Assembly (NCBI GenBank): GCA_020352555.1
Contig: CP070680.1
Span: 1,550,532 to 1,583,262, forward strand
Origin: Caldifarciminota bacterium
GTDB taxonomy: Bacteria; Hydrothermota; Tepidihabitantia; Tepidihabitantales; Tepidihabitantaceae
Direction: 5' to 3'
Length of the DNA: 32,731 bases
Made by a program: the position numbers and the translations under genes. Positions within the stretch are counted from its first letter, which is position 1; each line of letters begins with the position of its first letter. The notes below the pieces were generated by a model that made no database searches, had not been told where the DNA came from, and saw only the letters and a list, made by a program, of their open reading frames with translations. Below are positions 1 through 9,000 of the stretch, in pieces.

Positions 1-268
1 ACATGACAAGAGGCGGTGAGGGGTCGCCAAGGTCCTCATCGCCCACTAGCCCCACGCTCCGCCCCTCACGAAAGGGAGCCAAGAGGGAGGGGGTCTGCGC
101 CGGTGCCGTTCGTCACGCACCGCTCGCCGTGCACGTCTCGGCCGCGGCTGAGCCCCAGTCTCGGTGCCTTCACAGCACAGGTCCGGCCGGTGCGTCTGCC
201 CGCAACGGCCGGACAAGCCATGTCGGCGTGCCGGCCGAGGCAAAGATTGCAGGGGTCGGCTTGCCGGA
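1..268. other. Non-coding or unassigned stretch downstream of the flx operon
   Basis: I find no convincing protein gene here. The open frames are GC-rich, Arg/Pro-rich and start without ribosome sites. Two inverted repeats are visible. GTGAGGGG at 16-23 can pair with CCCCTCAC at 62-69, and there is a 9-bp stem at 181-214, listed separately. I do not recognise a tRNA, RNase P RNA, SRP RNA or known riboswitch. The stretch may be the 3' untranslated region of the leftward flx operon. Confidence 0.4.
181..214 (-). terminator. Possible hairpin terminator after flxA
   Basis: GTCCGGCCG (181-189) and CGGCCGGAC (206-214) form a perfect 9-bp stem around a 16-nt loop. It lies 55-88 nt beyond the flxA stop, where the leftward operon should end. 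No T-tract follows on the minus strand and the loop is long, so intrinsic termination is only possible, not shown. Confidence 0.3.
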
Positions 269-1108
269 CTAGTAGTCGGCGGGCAGGGACAAAAGCTGTT
301 CGTACGAGAAGACCGGGCCGTCTTTGCACACGTACTTCTCGCCGATGTTGCACCGGCCGCATTTGCCGATGCCGCACTTCATGCGGTTCTCGAGCGACAG
401 GAACACGCGGTCTGGCGGGAAGCCCAGTTCCTTGAGCACTGGGTGGGTGAACCTGATCATGATGGGCGGGCCGCAGACCAAAGCGACCGCGTTGCCGGAA
501 TCCGGTGCGAGCTGTTTCAGGACATTGGGCACCAGGCCTTCGGTCAGGGGCCAGCATTCGCCGTCAAGGCAGTCGACGCAAAGGGTGAGTTCGATGTCAG
601 GGCTCTTTTCCCAGGCGCGGAGTTCGTCCTTGTACATCAGCTCGCCCGGGGAGCGGGCGCCGTAAATGACAGTGAGCCTGCCGAAGTCCTTGCGCAGTTC
701 GGGCCCGAGCATGTGGACGATGGTCGAGCGCAGGGTGGTGAAGGAGAAGCCGCCGGAAACGATGACGACATCACGGCCTTTCATCAGGTCAAAGGGATAC
801 CAGTTGCCGTAGGGGCCGCGCATGCCGACCACAGCGCCCTCGTCGATCTCGTGCAGCGCGGCGGTGAACACGCCGGCTTTCTTGACCGTGTACCGGACTC
901 GTTCCTCGTGCGGGGCGGAGGCGATGCCGAACGGAGCCTCACCGACACCGGACAAAGAGATGAAGCCGAACTGGCCGGGGATGAAGCTGAAGGCCTTGCG
1001 GTCGGCATCATTCACGAACGAGAGCTCGAAGGTCTTGAGGTCGCGTGCTTCGTTCTCGATCGTGATTCTGTCGACGCGGACAGGAACAGGGAGCCAGGGG
1101 TTAGTCAC
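269..1108 (-). CDS. flxA: FlxA-like FAD/NAD(P)H oxidoreductase with C-terminal [2Fe-2S] site
   Basis: This 279-aa protein belongs to the ferredoxin-NADP reductase superfamily. It resembles FlxA and the sulfhydrogenase gamma subunit, which pass electrons between NAD(P)H and iron-sulfur partners in the cytoplasm. An FAD-binding barrel occupies about residues 8-105 (PFGIAS at 59-64). A nucleotide-binding lobe follows, with CGPP at 212-215. The C-terminal Cys set C245, C250, C253, C261 matches the [2Fe-2S] pattern of the family. The nucleotide loop reads GGFSFTTLR (119-127) rather than the more usual GGIGxAPLR. The gene is last in a leftward operon, 63 nt after flxB. It starts with GTG and I see no strong ribosome site. 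Flx proteins are known from anaerobic bacteria as an NADH dehydrogenase module for HdrABC. The same role here is inferred from the gene set and from the divergent hdr operon. Confidence 0.85.
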   Translation of the reverse strand: MTNPWLPVPVRVDRITIENEARDLKTFELSFVNDADRKAFSFIPGQFGFISLSGVGEAPFGIASAPHEERVRYTVKKAGVFTAALHEIDEGAVVGMRGPYGNWYPFDLMKGRDVVIVSGGFSFTTLRSTIVHMLGPELRKDFGRLTVIYGARSPGELMYKDELRAWEKSPDIELTLCVDCLDGECWPLTEGLVPNVLKQLAPDSGNAVALVCGPPIMIRFTHPVLKELGFPPDRVFLSLENRMKCGIGKCGRCNIGEKYVCKDGPVFSYEQLLSLPADY

Positions 1109-1171
1109 AGGAAAGGCCCAAGTTTGAAGGACGAAACGCAGAAGTCAGACCGGCAGGCAGGGAGGAGGGCA

Positions 1172-2233
1172 TCAGGAGAGGGTATCGCGCAGGGTTTCGA
1201 GGGTTTCGCGCAGGTCGATGCCGGCAGGGCATTCTGTGATGCATCGGCCGCAGCCGACGCACAGGACCTTGTCCTGTGTCTTGGGGAAGTAGCAGAACTT
1301 GTGCAGGGTGCGGTTGCGCATCCGGCTCATGCCGTCAGGCCGGGGGTTGTGGCCGGACGCGTGACGGGTGAAGAGAGAGAACTGGCAGGAGTCCCAGGTC
1401 CGGATACGGGCGCCCGAGTCCTTGTACTCCTCGTCGGTCACGTCGAAGCAGTGGCAGGCCGGGCAGACATAGGTGCATACGCCGCAGTTCACGCAGGGCA
1501 AGGACAACCGGTGCCAGACCTCATGGTCGAACGCCTTGTCCAGGCTTTTCTGGAGCTGCTTGAGCTCGATTGCGAAGTCCATCGTAGCCCGCGCCTCTTC
1601 CGCGAGTTCGTCGGCCAGGCTGATGTCTTTGTCTTTGGCCCGGGCCAGGCCTTTGGCCAGTGCCTCGCCTTTGGCAGTGACCGGCCGGGCAAGGAAGCGG
1701 TCGCCAAGGTCGATGAGCAAGAGGTCAAGGCCTCGGGTCGAATGCGGGCCGCCGTCGGTCGCGGTGCAGAAACACGCTTGACCAGGAGCGTTGCAGGCAA
1801 GGCCGATGAGCGTGGTCTTGTCGCGCCGCTCCTTATAGTAGGGGTCTGCCAGAGGACCGGCAGTCTTCGATTCTGCCAGAGGACTGGCAGTCTTCGATTC
1901 ATCGACAAACACCTTGTCGAAAAGCTCGAGAGCAGCAGCGTCGCAGGGCCGGACACCGAGCACGACCCTTTCGCGGACCTGGGCAGAGGCCTGGGCAGAG
2001 CTGCGCTCACCGGGATTGAACGTGAACATGACCTCACGCTGAGGGAAGAACAGCTCCTTGACCGGCAGCTTGGTGTTGAGATAGTCGAGGCAGATGTCTT
2101 CGGGCCTGTCGATACGGGAGAACCTGGCGGCCTCCTGGCTCTGGATCCTGACCGGGGCCCAGACTTCCTGTTTCTTTGCCAGTGCCGCGATGAACCCGGG
2201 AAGATCTTTCTTCGGCAGCAGGCGGGCGGTCAC
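1172..2233 (-). CDS. flxB: FlxB-like 4Fe-4S protein (sulfhydrogenase beta / AsrA family)
   Basis: This 353-aa iron-sulfur protein resembles the beta subunit of sulfhydrogenase and subunit A of anaerobic sulfite reductase. Those proteins carry electrons between a flavin subunit (here FlxA) and a catalytic partner. The N-terminal half contains the family signature VRPCDAAALELF. The C-terminal third has two ferredoxin motifs, CVNCGVCTYVCPACHC and CVGCGRCITECP. The GTG start at 2233 overlaps the flxC stop as GTGA, which implies translational coupling. The long open frame upstream of 2233 lies inside flxC and is not part of the gene. One oddity is an in-frame 27-bp tandem duplication (1845-1898) that repeats the residues ESKTAxPLA. 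The FlxB and FlxC names follow the FlxABCD model and could be exchanged. Confidence 0.8.
   Translation of the reverse strand: MTARLLPKKDLPGFIAALAKKQEVWAPVRIQSQEAARFSRIDRPEDICLDYLNTKLPVKELFFPQREVMFTFNPGERSSAQASAQVRERVVLGVRPCDAAALELFDKVFVDESKTASPLAESKTAGPLADPYYKERRDKTTLIGLACNAPGQACFCTATDGGPHSTRGLDLLLIDLGDRFLARPVTAKGEALAKGLARAKDKDISLADELAEEARATMDFAIELKQLQKSLDKAFDHEVWHRLSLPCVNCGVCTYVCPACHCFDVTDEEYKDSGARIRTWDSCQFSLFTRHASGHNPRPDGMSRMRNRTLHKFCYFPKTQDKVLCVGCGRCITECPAGIDLRETLETLRDTLS
1845..1898 (-). repeat. 27-bp tandem duplication inside flxB
   Basis: Two adjacent 27-bp copies (1845-1871 and 1872-1898) differ at a single base (ggaccgg against ggactgg). Because 27 is a multiple of three, the reading frame survives and nine residues are repeated. 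This looks like a recent slippage or duplication event in a surface loop. Confidence 0.9.
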
Positions 2234-3045
2234 TCGATGAACTCCTGCCCGTCTTCGGGCGTGAAGGTGGTCAGGGGCAGCGGGTCGTCGAGGCTCATGC
2301 CGGATACGTGGCCGAAACGGTCGCGGACAATGGCAGCGACCTTGCGGTTGATGACCATCAGGTCTATGCCCATCGGGCAGGCACGGGCACAGGCGCCGCA
2401 TTCGACGCAGCGTCCGGCCATGTGCATCGCGCGCATGACGTGGAACATGATTGTGTCGGACCGGTCCGGGGTCCGGCCGACCCTTTGCGGGCGGCTGGCA
2501 TCGACAAAGCAGGTCGGGCAGTAGCAGTTTGGGCAGACCTGGCGGCAGGCGTAGCACCGGATGCAGTTGGACAGGTCGGCGAACAGGATTTCCCAGCGCT
2601 CGGCAGGAGTCTTTGCTTCGAACGCGGCCAGGTCCTGGTCAGGCGCAGGAGCGGGTTCATCGGCCTTGTCGCCGATGAACTCGTCGAACAGGACAGCGTT
2701 GCGGACGTTCGATGCGGGCGCGGACGAAGGGTCAGGGACGCCGATGATGTGCAGGTCCTTGCGGTCGAACTGGTTCTCCTTGAGCAGGTTGACGATCGAG
2801 CGCGAGGTCGGGCCGGTGGAGACGACTGCGACGCGGCCTTTGTGTCTGAGGCCGGGGAGATAGGCGGCGAGGTTGTGATGGCAGGTCTTGTCGAGCACGA
2901 GCAGTTCAGCCTGGTCCGGTCCGGTGACGAAAGCAGGGGTGCAGTTGCCACCGGTCCGGGCTGCACGGTAGCCGACGACCAGCGCGACTTCGCCGCTCTG
3001 GAGCAGTGCGCGGCAGCGGTCACGCAACGCAGCTTCGGTGCTCAC
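2230..3045 (-). CDS. flxC: FlxC-like 4Fe-4S protein
   Basis: This 271-aa protein has an N-terminal domain of about 150 residues without clear motifs, followed by a di-cluster ferredoxin region. The first cluster motif is CIRCYACRQVCPNCYCPTC and the second is CVECGACARACP. The spacing and the CYCxxCF element match the C-terminal half of the plus-strand gene at 11030-12154, so the two are related. It probably relays electrons within the Flx module between FlxB and the MvhD-like FlxD. I place the start at GTG 3045, which overlaps the flxD stop as GTGA. Longer versions would read deep into flxD. The exact Flx subunit letter is uncertain. The iron-sulfur nature is clear from the motifs. Confidence 0.78.
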   Translation of the reverse strand: MSTEAALRDRCRALLQSGEVALVVGYRAARTGGNCTPAFVTGPDQAELLVLDKTCHHNLAAYLPGLRHKGRVAVVSTGPTSRSIVNLLKENQFDRKDLHIIGVPDPSSAPASNVRNAVLFDEFIGDKADEPAPAPDQDLAAFEAKTPAERWEILFADLSNCIRCYACRQVCPNCYCPTCFVDASRPQRVGRTPDRSDTIMFHVMRAMHMAGRCVECGACARACPMGIDLMVINRKVAAIVRDRFGHVSGMSLDDPLPLTTFTPEDGQEFIE

Positions 3046-3527
3046 TGAACGACTCTGGCGGTCGCGTTCCGGGCGAGCCGGCTCATCGGTCCGAGTGCCC
3101 GGACACGTTCGGTGGTGTGTCGGACGAGTTCGGCGAAGCGCTCGCCTTCTGCCGCTGATACCCATGAGAAGGTGACGCGGCCGGGCTCGATGCCGAAGAA
3201 GTCGAGCAGGTCGTGCAGGACCGCGAAACGGCGGCGGGCCACGTAGTTGCCGGTCAGGTAGTGGCAGTCGCCAGGATGGCAGCCGGACACGAGCACGCCG
3301 TCAGCGCCTTCCTGGAGTGCCTTGAGGATGTGGAACGGGTCGACGCGTCCAGAGCAGGGGACACGGATGACGCGGACGGACGGCGGGTACTGGATGCGAG
3401 AGATACCGGCAAGGTCGGCGCCGGCGTACGAGCACCAGTTGCAGAGGAAGGCGACGATGCGCGGGTCGAAAGGGGCGGCCGCGGTCCTGGGTCGGACCTG
3501 CTCGGAAGGGATGTCTGACTCTGCCAT
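3042..3527 (-). CDS. flxD: FlxD / MvhD-family [2Fe-2S] adaptor
   Basis: This 161-aa protein belongs to the MvhD family. These small [2Fe-2S] proteins link hydrogenase, formate dehydrogenase or Flx modules to HdrA. The family cysteines are C29, C32 (FLCNWCSYAGAD), C58 (PCSGRVD), C83 and C88 (GCHPGDCHY). It has about 20 extra residues at the N-terminus compared with the other two MvhD copies in this window. I chose ATG 3527 because a near-consensus promoter (TATAAT at 3550-3555) lies just upstream and excludes the longer frame starting at 3605. A TTAGG ribosome site sits about 10 nt before the ATG. It is the first gene of the leftward flxDCBA operon and divergent from hdrC at 3681. Confidence 0.88.
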   Translation of the reverse strand: MAESDIPSEQVRPRTAAAPFDPRIVAFLCNWCSYAGADLAGISRIQYPPSVRVIRVPCSGRVDPFHILKALQEGADGVLVSGCHPGDCHYLTGNYVARRRFAVLHDLLDFFGIEPGRVTFSWVSAAEGERFAELVRHTTERVRALGPMSRLARNATARVVQ

Positions 3528-3549
3528 ACGGTTGCGCCTAAGGAACGCG

Positions 3550-3577
3550 ATTATATCCGAACCGGACGCACTGTCCA
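3550..3577 (-). promoter_or_regulatory. Sigma70-type promoter of the flx operon
   Basis: On the minus strand TGGACA (3577-3572) is followed after 16 nt by a perfect TATAAT (3555-3550). The expected start of transcription is near 3543, giving a leader of about 16 nt before the flxD ATG at 3527. The match, spacing and position all fit. Confidence 0.75.
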
Positions 3578-3632
3578 CCAGGCGACGGAGGGTACGTTCC
3601 GGCAACGACCGGAGGGCGCAGCGGCAGGCGGT

Positions 3633-3647
3633 CTGTCATCTTGACAG
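3633..3647. promoter_or_regulatory. 15-bp palindrome between the divergent flx and hdr promoters
   Basis: CTGTCATCTTGACAG is a perfect inverted repeat (6-bp arms, 3-bp centre). Its right arm overlaps the -35 box of the hdrC promoter at 3641-3646. The position suits an operator where a repressor would block the rightward promoter. It does not match the Rex or FNR consensus sites I know, so the regulator is unknown. Confidence 0.4.
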
Positions 3648-3669
3648 TGACGGCGGGGGGAAATAAGAT
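3641..3669 (+). promoter_or_regulatory. Sigma70-type promoter of the first hdr operon
   Basis: TTGACA (3641-3646) is followed after exactly 17 nt by TAAGAT (3664-3669). The predicted transcription start is near 3676, only about 5 nt before the GTG start codon of hdrC at 3681. The transcript would therefore be almost leaderless, which fits the absence of a ribosome-binding site. Confidence 0.72.
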
Positions 3670-3680
3670 TCCTTCTTACC

Positions 3681-4076
3681 GTGTCGACACCTGTTGATGA
3701 CGGGGCGCTGATCCGTCAGATCGAGCAGCTCAGTGACCAGACAATCACCGACTGCTACCAATGCGGAGGCTGCACTGCCGGGTGCCCGGTCGGGGAGATC
3801 ATGGAGCCGCCGCCGAGCCGGGCGATACGGCTGCTGCAGCTCGGTCGGGTCCACGAGTTGCTGGATTCCCAGGGCATATGGCTGTGTGCCAGTTGCATGG
3901 TCTGCGGAAACCGGTGTCCGCGCGGGGTCGACTATGCCAAGATCGCGGAGGCCTGCCGGGCGATCAAGCTGAGGGCGAAGTACAGCAGGGTGGACCCGGA
4001 CACGATTGTCATAGACGAGACCGAGGAGATACCGCAGCAGGCGTTCGTTGCCGGTTTCAGAAAGTTCGCCGGATAG
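3681..4076 (+). CDS. hdrC: HdrC, heterodisulfide reductase subunit C-like ferredoxin (copy 1)
   Basis: This 131-aa protein carries two [4Fe-4S] motifs: C25, C28, C31, C35 (CYQCGGCTAGCP) and C69, C72, C75, C79 (CASCMVCGNRCP). HdrC normally passes electrons from HdrA to HdrB. This copy is followed directly by hdrA, with no hdrB beside it, so it probably serves the HdrB encoded at 16454 or a different acceptor. It is a close paralog of the hdrC at 16055. The C-terminal 30 or so residues are almost the same, and a 37-bp block (3972-4008) is identical to 16346-16382. It starts with GTG and has practically no leader. First gene of the rightward operon. Confidence 0.9.
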   Translation: MSTPVDDGALIRQIEQLSDQTITDCYQCGGCTAGCPVGEIMEPPPSRAIRLLQLGRVHELLDSQGIWLCASCMVCGNRCPRGVDYAKIAEACRAIKLRAKYSRVDPDTIVIDETEEIPQQAFVAGFRKFAG

Positions 4077-4094
4077 CTGCGTTTTCGCCGAACC

Positions 4095-6083
4095 ATGTCA
4101 TCTGCGACCGAGCCCAAGACGGACCAGAGGAGCGGTGGTCCGCGGGTCGGTGTCTTCGTCTGCCACTGCGGGATCAACATCGCCGGCACGGTGAACATCC
4201 CGGAACTAGTCAAGCGGGCGGGCAACGTGCCTGGAGTTGTTGCTGCGGCTGACTACCAGTACTGCTGTTCAGACCCGGGCCAGAACCTGATTCGCGAGAC
4301 GATCGCAAAGGAGAGGCTGGACCGTGTCGTCGTTGCGTGCTGCTCGCCGACCCTGCACGAAAAGACGTTCCGCAAGACCTGCGCTGCGGCCGGGCTCAAT
4401 CCCTTCCTCTGCGAGATCGCCAACATCAGGGAGCAGTGCGCTTGGGTGACCAAGGACAAGGACGAGGCGACCGACAAGGCATCGGACATCGTCGCTTTGA
4501 CGGTGGCCAGGGCGACGTACGACGCGCCGCTGGTCGCGACCGGTGTGCCGGTGAAGAAGCGGGCACTGGTGGTCGGCGCCGGGATCGCGGGTATCCAGGT
4601 CTCGCTCGATATCGCCAATGCAGGATACGAAGTCCTGCTCGTTGAGAAGGAACCGTCGGTCGGCGGGCACATGTCACAGATATTCGCAACTTTCCCTTCG
4701 CTTGAGCTGGGAAGGTCAATCCTCGTGCCCAAGATGATGGAGATGCTGGCCAGTCCCGGGATCCGGTTGATGACCTACTCTGAGGTCGAGAAGGTGTCCG
4801 GGCATATCGGTGACTTCAAGGTCAGGATCAGACGCAAGGCACGCTACGTGGACCCGGAGGCATGCACTGGGTGCGGGCTGTGCGTCACGGCCTGCCCGGC
4901 CACCACGAAGTCGGAGTTTGACCGGAACCTGGCCGAGCGCAAGGCGATATATCTGCTCGACCCGCAGGCACTGCCGGGCAAGCCGGTCATCGACCCTGAG
5001 ACCTGTTTCAGAATGCGCAGAGGCGAGTGCGGCGCGTGCGCCGAAATCTGCCCGGAGAACGCCGTCAAGTACGATGACGAGGACGAGCTTCTAGAGGAGA
5101 CTGTCGGCGCGATCGTGCTGGCGACCGGTTACCAGCTGATCGACCAGGAGCAGATCGCGCTGTACGGCATCGGCCGGGTGCAGGATGTGATAGACGGTAT
5201 GGGGTTCGAGCGGCTGCTGTCCGCAACCGGACCGACGTCAGGCGAAATCAGGCGTCCTTCAGACGGCAAGGTGCCGAAGAAGGTCGTTTTCGTCCAGTGC
5301 GTTGGGTCGCGTGACCAGTTCCACGGGGTCCCGTACTGCTCGAAGATATGCTGCATGTACACGGCCAAGAACGCGCTCATCTACAAGCAGCGAGTGCCGG
5401 AAGGTGAGGCAACGGTCTGCTACATCGACGTGCGGACCCCGGGCAAGGGCGCGGAAGAGTTCTACCGGGCGGCGACCGAGTCCGGTGTGAAGTACGTTCG
5501 GGGCAAGGTGTCCAAGGTCTTCCGCACTGCCGACAAGATAGTCGTCTGGTCGGCCGACACTCTGGCAGGCGAGAAAGTCGAGCTGGAGGCGGACATGGTC
5601 GTGCTGGCGAGTGCGTTGGTTCCCAGCCGGTCAGGCGTGGACCTGGCGCGGCAACTCAAGATCCAGATCGGAGCCAGCGGTTTCCTTGCCGAGGCGCATC
5701 CGAAGCTGAGGCCGGTCGAGACCCTGACCGGCGGGTTCTACCTGGCCGGGACCTGCCAGGGGCCGAAGGATATCCTCGAGACAGTAGTCCAGTCTTCGGC
5801 TGCAGCGGCCAAGGTATTGGCATTGTTCGGACAGGACAAGCTGTACGGCGAACCTACCGTGGCCTTGGTCGATGCCGAGGTGTGCGTCGGGTGCGGCAAT
5901 TGCGAAAAGACCTGCGCCTACGAGGCGGTGAAGGTCGACCCGGTCCTGAGGGTCGCGGTCGTTACCGAGGCTTTGTGCGCGGGCTGCGGCGCGTGCGCGG
6001 TGAGCTGTCCGTCGGGAGCCGTGAGCCACCTGAATTTCTCGAAGCGCGGCTACTGCGCGGCGATTGAGGAAGTGGTCAAGTGA
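4095..6083 (+). CDS. hdrA: HdrA, flavin- and iron-sulfur-containing bifurcation subunit (uninterrupted copy)
   Basis: This 662-aa protein has full HdrA architecture. The N-terminal domain carries Cys motifs CHCGINIAG (23-31), YCCSD (56-60), ACCSP (81-85) and REQC (112-115). A thioredoxin-reductase-like FAD domain starts with GAGIAG (161-166). An inserted di-cluster ferredoxin follows (C257-C267; C304, C312, C315, C319), then the second flavoprotein part (QCVGSRD) and a C-terminal di-cluster ferredoxin beginning at C597. HdrA binds the FAD that bifurcates electrons. The Cys pair found in this window's other HdrA N-halves (DCSxCIL) is missing: the site reads ELGRSIL, with L205 and S208. The gene begins 18 nt after hdrC, and its stop overlaps the next GTG. 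It is the undisturbed reference for the two interrupted HdrA genes. Confidence 0.93.
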   Translation: MSSATEPKTDQRSGGPRVGVFVCHCGINIAGTVNIPELVKRAGNVPGVVAAADYQYCCSDPGQNLIRETIAKERLDRVVVACCSPTLHEKTFRKTCAAAGLNPFLCEIANIREQCAWVTKDKDEATDKASDIVALTVARATYDAPLVATGVPVKKRALVVGAGIAGIQVSLDIANAGYEVLLVEKEPSVGGHMSQIFATFPSLELGRSILVPKMMEMLASPGIRLMTYSEVEKVSGHIGDFKVRIRRKARYVDPEACTGCGLCVTACPATTKSEFDRNLAERKAIYLLDPQALPGKPVIDPETCFRMRRGECGACAEICPENAVKYDDEDELLEETVGAIVLATGYQLIDQEQIALYGIGRVQDVIDGMGFERLLSATGPTSGEIRRPSDGKVPKKVVFVQCVGSRDQFHGVPYCSKICCMYTAKNALIYKQRVPEGEATVCYIDVRTPGKGAEEFYRAATESGVKYVRGKVSKVFRTADKIVVWSADTLAGEKVELEADMVVLASALVPSRSGVDLARQLKIQIGASGFLAEAHPKLRPVETLTGGFYLAGTCQGPKDILETVVQSSAAAAKVLALFGQDKLYGEPTVALVDAEVCVGCGNCEKTCAYEAVKVDPVLRVAVVTEALCAGCGACAVSCPSGAVSHLNFSKRGYCAAIEEVVK

Positions 6084-9000
6084 CCGAGAGACAGAGTGAC
6101 CAAGTGATAGAGTCTGCAGCCGCTCGGTCACTCGGTCACTCGATCACTGGATCACCTCCGGTAGGTGCGGTGCTGGTGGTCGGTTCAGGGATAGGAGGCA
6201 TCCAGAGCTCGCTCGAGCTGGCTGACGCCGGATTCAAGATCTTTCTGCTGGACGAGCAGCCGGCGATAGGCGGGGTCATGTCGATGCTGGACAAGACCTT
6301 CCCGACCAACGACTGCTCGATGTGCATCCTTTCGCCCAAGCTGGTCGGCACCGGAAGGCATCCGAACATCGAGCTGCTGACCTACTGCGAGTTCCTCGGG
6401 CTCGAGGGCGAACCCGGCAGGTTCAGGGCCAGGATCAGGCGCAAGCCGAGGTTCATCGACCTCGACAAGTGCACCGGTTGCGGTGATTGCGTCAAGGTTT
6501 GCCCGGTCCAGGTGCCGGATTCGTACAACCAGGGCATGTCGATGCGCAGGGCAGCGTACCGGCTTTTCCCCCAGGCGATTCCGAACGCGTTCACGATCGA
6601 GAAGAACGAGAACCGGGCACCGTGCCGGCTGGCCTGCCCGGCAGGAGTCAACGCCCAGGGGTACGTGGCGCTCATCTCGGAGAAGAAGTTCAAGGAGGCG
6701 TACGAGCTCGTGCGCGAGCGGCTGCCGTTTCCCGGGATATGCGGCCGGGTGTGCCATCATCCGTGCGAGCAGGAGTGCAACCGCAAGGACTACGAAGCAC
6801 CGGTTTCGATCCGGGCGCTCAAACGCTTCATCTCCGACCACGTGCACGACAACGGACAGGATTCCCCTGTAGTCAGGCAACCGGGAGACGAGCGCGAAGA
6901 GAAGGTGGCAGTGGTCGGAGCCGGGCCCGCAGGGCTGACCTGCGCGCTCGACCTGCGGGCAATGGGCTATCAGGTGACGGTGTTCGAGGCTGCGGACAAG
7001 CCGGGCGGGATGATGCGCTTCGGGATTCCGGACTACCGGCTGCCAGCCGCAGTGCTGGAGCGGGAGATCGGCGACATCCTGAAGACCGGAGTCGAGCTCA
7101 GGACCGGCGCTGCAGTCAACGGACGCAAGGGGATCGACGAGCTGTTCACTGACGGCTTTCGGGCTGCATTCCTGGCGTTCGGATGCCAGAAGAGCCGGAC
7201 TCTGAAGATCGAGGGCATCGAACTCGAGGGCTTGCGTCACGGGCTTGAGTTCCTCCGGGAAGTGAACGAGGGCCGGATGCCCAGGCTGCGCAAGAAGGTG
7301 GTCGTGATCGGCGGAGGGAACGTTGCGGTAGACGTGGCGCTGGCAGCAAGGCGGAACGGGGGCGAGGACGTGACGATGGTGTGCCTGGAGTGCCGGGACG
7401 AGATGCCGGCTTTCGAGTACGAGATCGAGGAAGCGCTGGTCGAAGGTGTGAAGATCGAGCCGAGCTGGGGCCCGGACAGGATCCTGGGTGAAGACGGTAG
7501 GGTAACCGGGCTGAAGGTGGTTGAGTGCTTGCGGGTGTTCGACGACCAGGGCAGGTTCAATCCAGAGTTCAATTCCTGCGTGGAGAAGACTCTCGAGGCT
7601 GAAGAGCTCATTCTCGCGATCGGGGCCCAGGTCGATGCAGACGGGTTTGACGGCATCGAGCGCGGGCCGGGCGGAGTCTTCAAGGTCGAACAACTGACAC
7701 TCGAGACATCGATGCCCGGCGTGTTCGCAGGCGGGGACGTGGTGTCAGGCCCGGCTTCGGTCATCGAGGCGGTGGCACACGGCCATGAGGCGGCGATATC
7801 GATCGACCGGTACATCCGTGGCCAAGACCTGGCGGCAAGCAGAGAGAAGCCGAAGCTTGAGCCAGCCCGGACCGAGGAGTCGGCAGGGTACAGATGCGGG
7901 GTCAGGCAGCAGGAGCGGGCCTTGGAGCGACAGACAACTGTTGACCGCCGACTCAAGGGATTCGACGAGATCGCGCTCGGCTTTGACGAGGAAACCGCGG
8001 TGACCGAGGCGAAGCGTTGCCTGAACTGCGGGGTATGCTCGGACTGTTGGCAGTGCGTGGAGGCGTGCGAGGCCGAGGCGATCGACCACGACATGAGTCC
8101 GGCCGAGGACGAGATCCAAGTCGGCGCGGTCGTGCTCGCGGCCGGGTTCAAGGAGTACAAGCCGACGGCGGAGCGCGGGTACGGGTACGGCAAGTACCCG
8201 AACGTGGTGACCAGCCTCGAGTTCGAGCGGATACTGTCCGCGTCCGGTCCGTACGAAGGGCATGTCCGCAGACCGAGCGACGGCAGGCAGCCGAAGAAGG
8301 TCGCGTGGATCCAGTGTGTGGGCTCGCGCAACCAGGACCACTACTACTGCTCCTCGGTCTGCTGCATGTACGCGACCAAGGAGGCGGTAATCGCGCGCGA
8401 GCACTGCGGCGGCGAACTCGACTGCCATGTGTATTTCATGGACATGCGCTGTTTCGGCAAGGATTTCGAAGCCTACTACCAGCGGGCGAAGAAGGAATAC
8501 GGAATTCAGTACCGGCGGTGCAAGGTCAGCGACCTGAAGCGGGACAAGCAGACCGAGGACCTGGTCATCTCGTTCGAGACCGAGGACGGAGAACTGGTCG
8601 AGGAAACGTACGATATGGTGGTGGTCTCGACCGCGCTGACCGCTGACCCGAAGGTGTCTGAGATGGCGCGGGGCCTGGGTCTGGATGTCGATGACCAAGG
8701 CTTTGTCAAAACCGACGCGCGCATGCCGATGAGGAGCACGCGGGAAGGCGTATTTGTCTGCGGCACGCTGAGCGAGCCCAAGGACATCCCGGAAACCGTG
8801 ACCGAGTCGACCGGAGTCGCGGCCGCGGTCGGATCGCTTCTGGCCCCGGCCCGGTACACCCTGGTGACCAGGAAGGAATACCCGCCGGAGCGGGACACCA
8901 GTCTTGAGGAGCCGCGCATCGGCGTATTCATCTGCAACTGCGGCATCAACATCGGCGGGGTGGTGAAGGTCGGGAGCGTGGTCGAATACGCCCTTACCCT

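Noticed and set aside
164-2524. A 786-codon open frame on the plus strand opposite flxABC
   Set aside because: It is antisense to three genes with clear motifs and overlapping starts, and its translation shows no domain. Long antisense frames are common in GC-rich DNA.
3528-3605. A longer start for the MvhD-like gene (FlxD) at 3605
   Set aside because: The near-consensus promoter at 3550-3577 lies inside this extension, and a ribosome site fits ATG 3527 instead.
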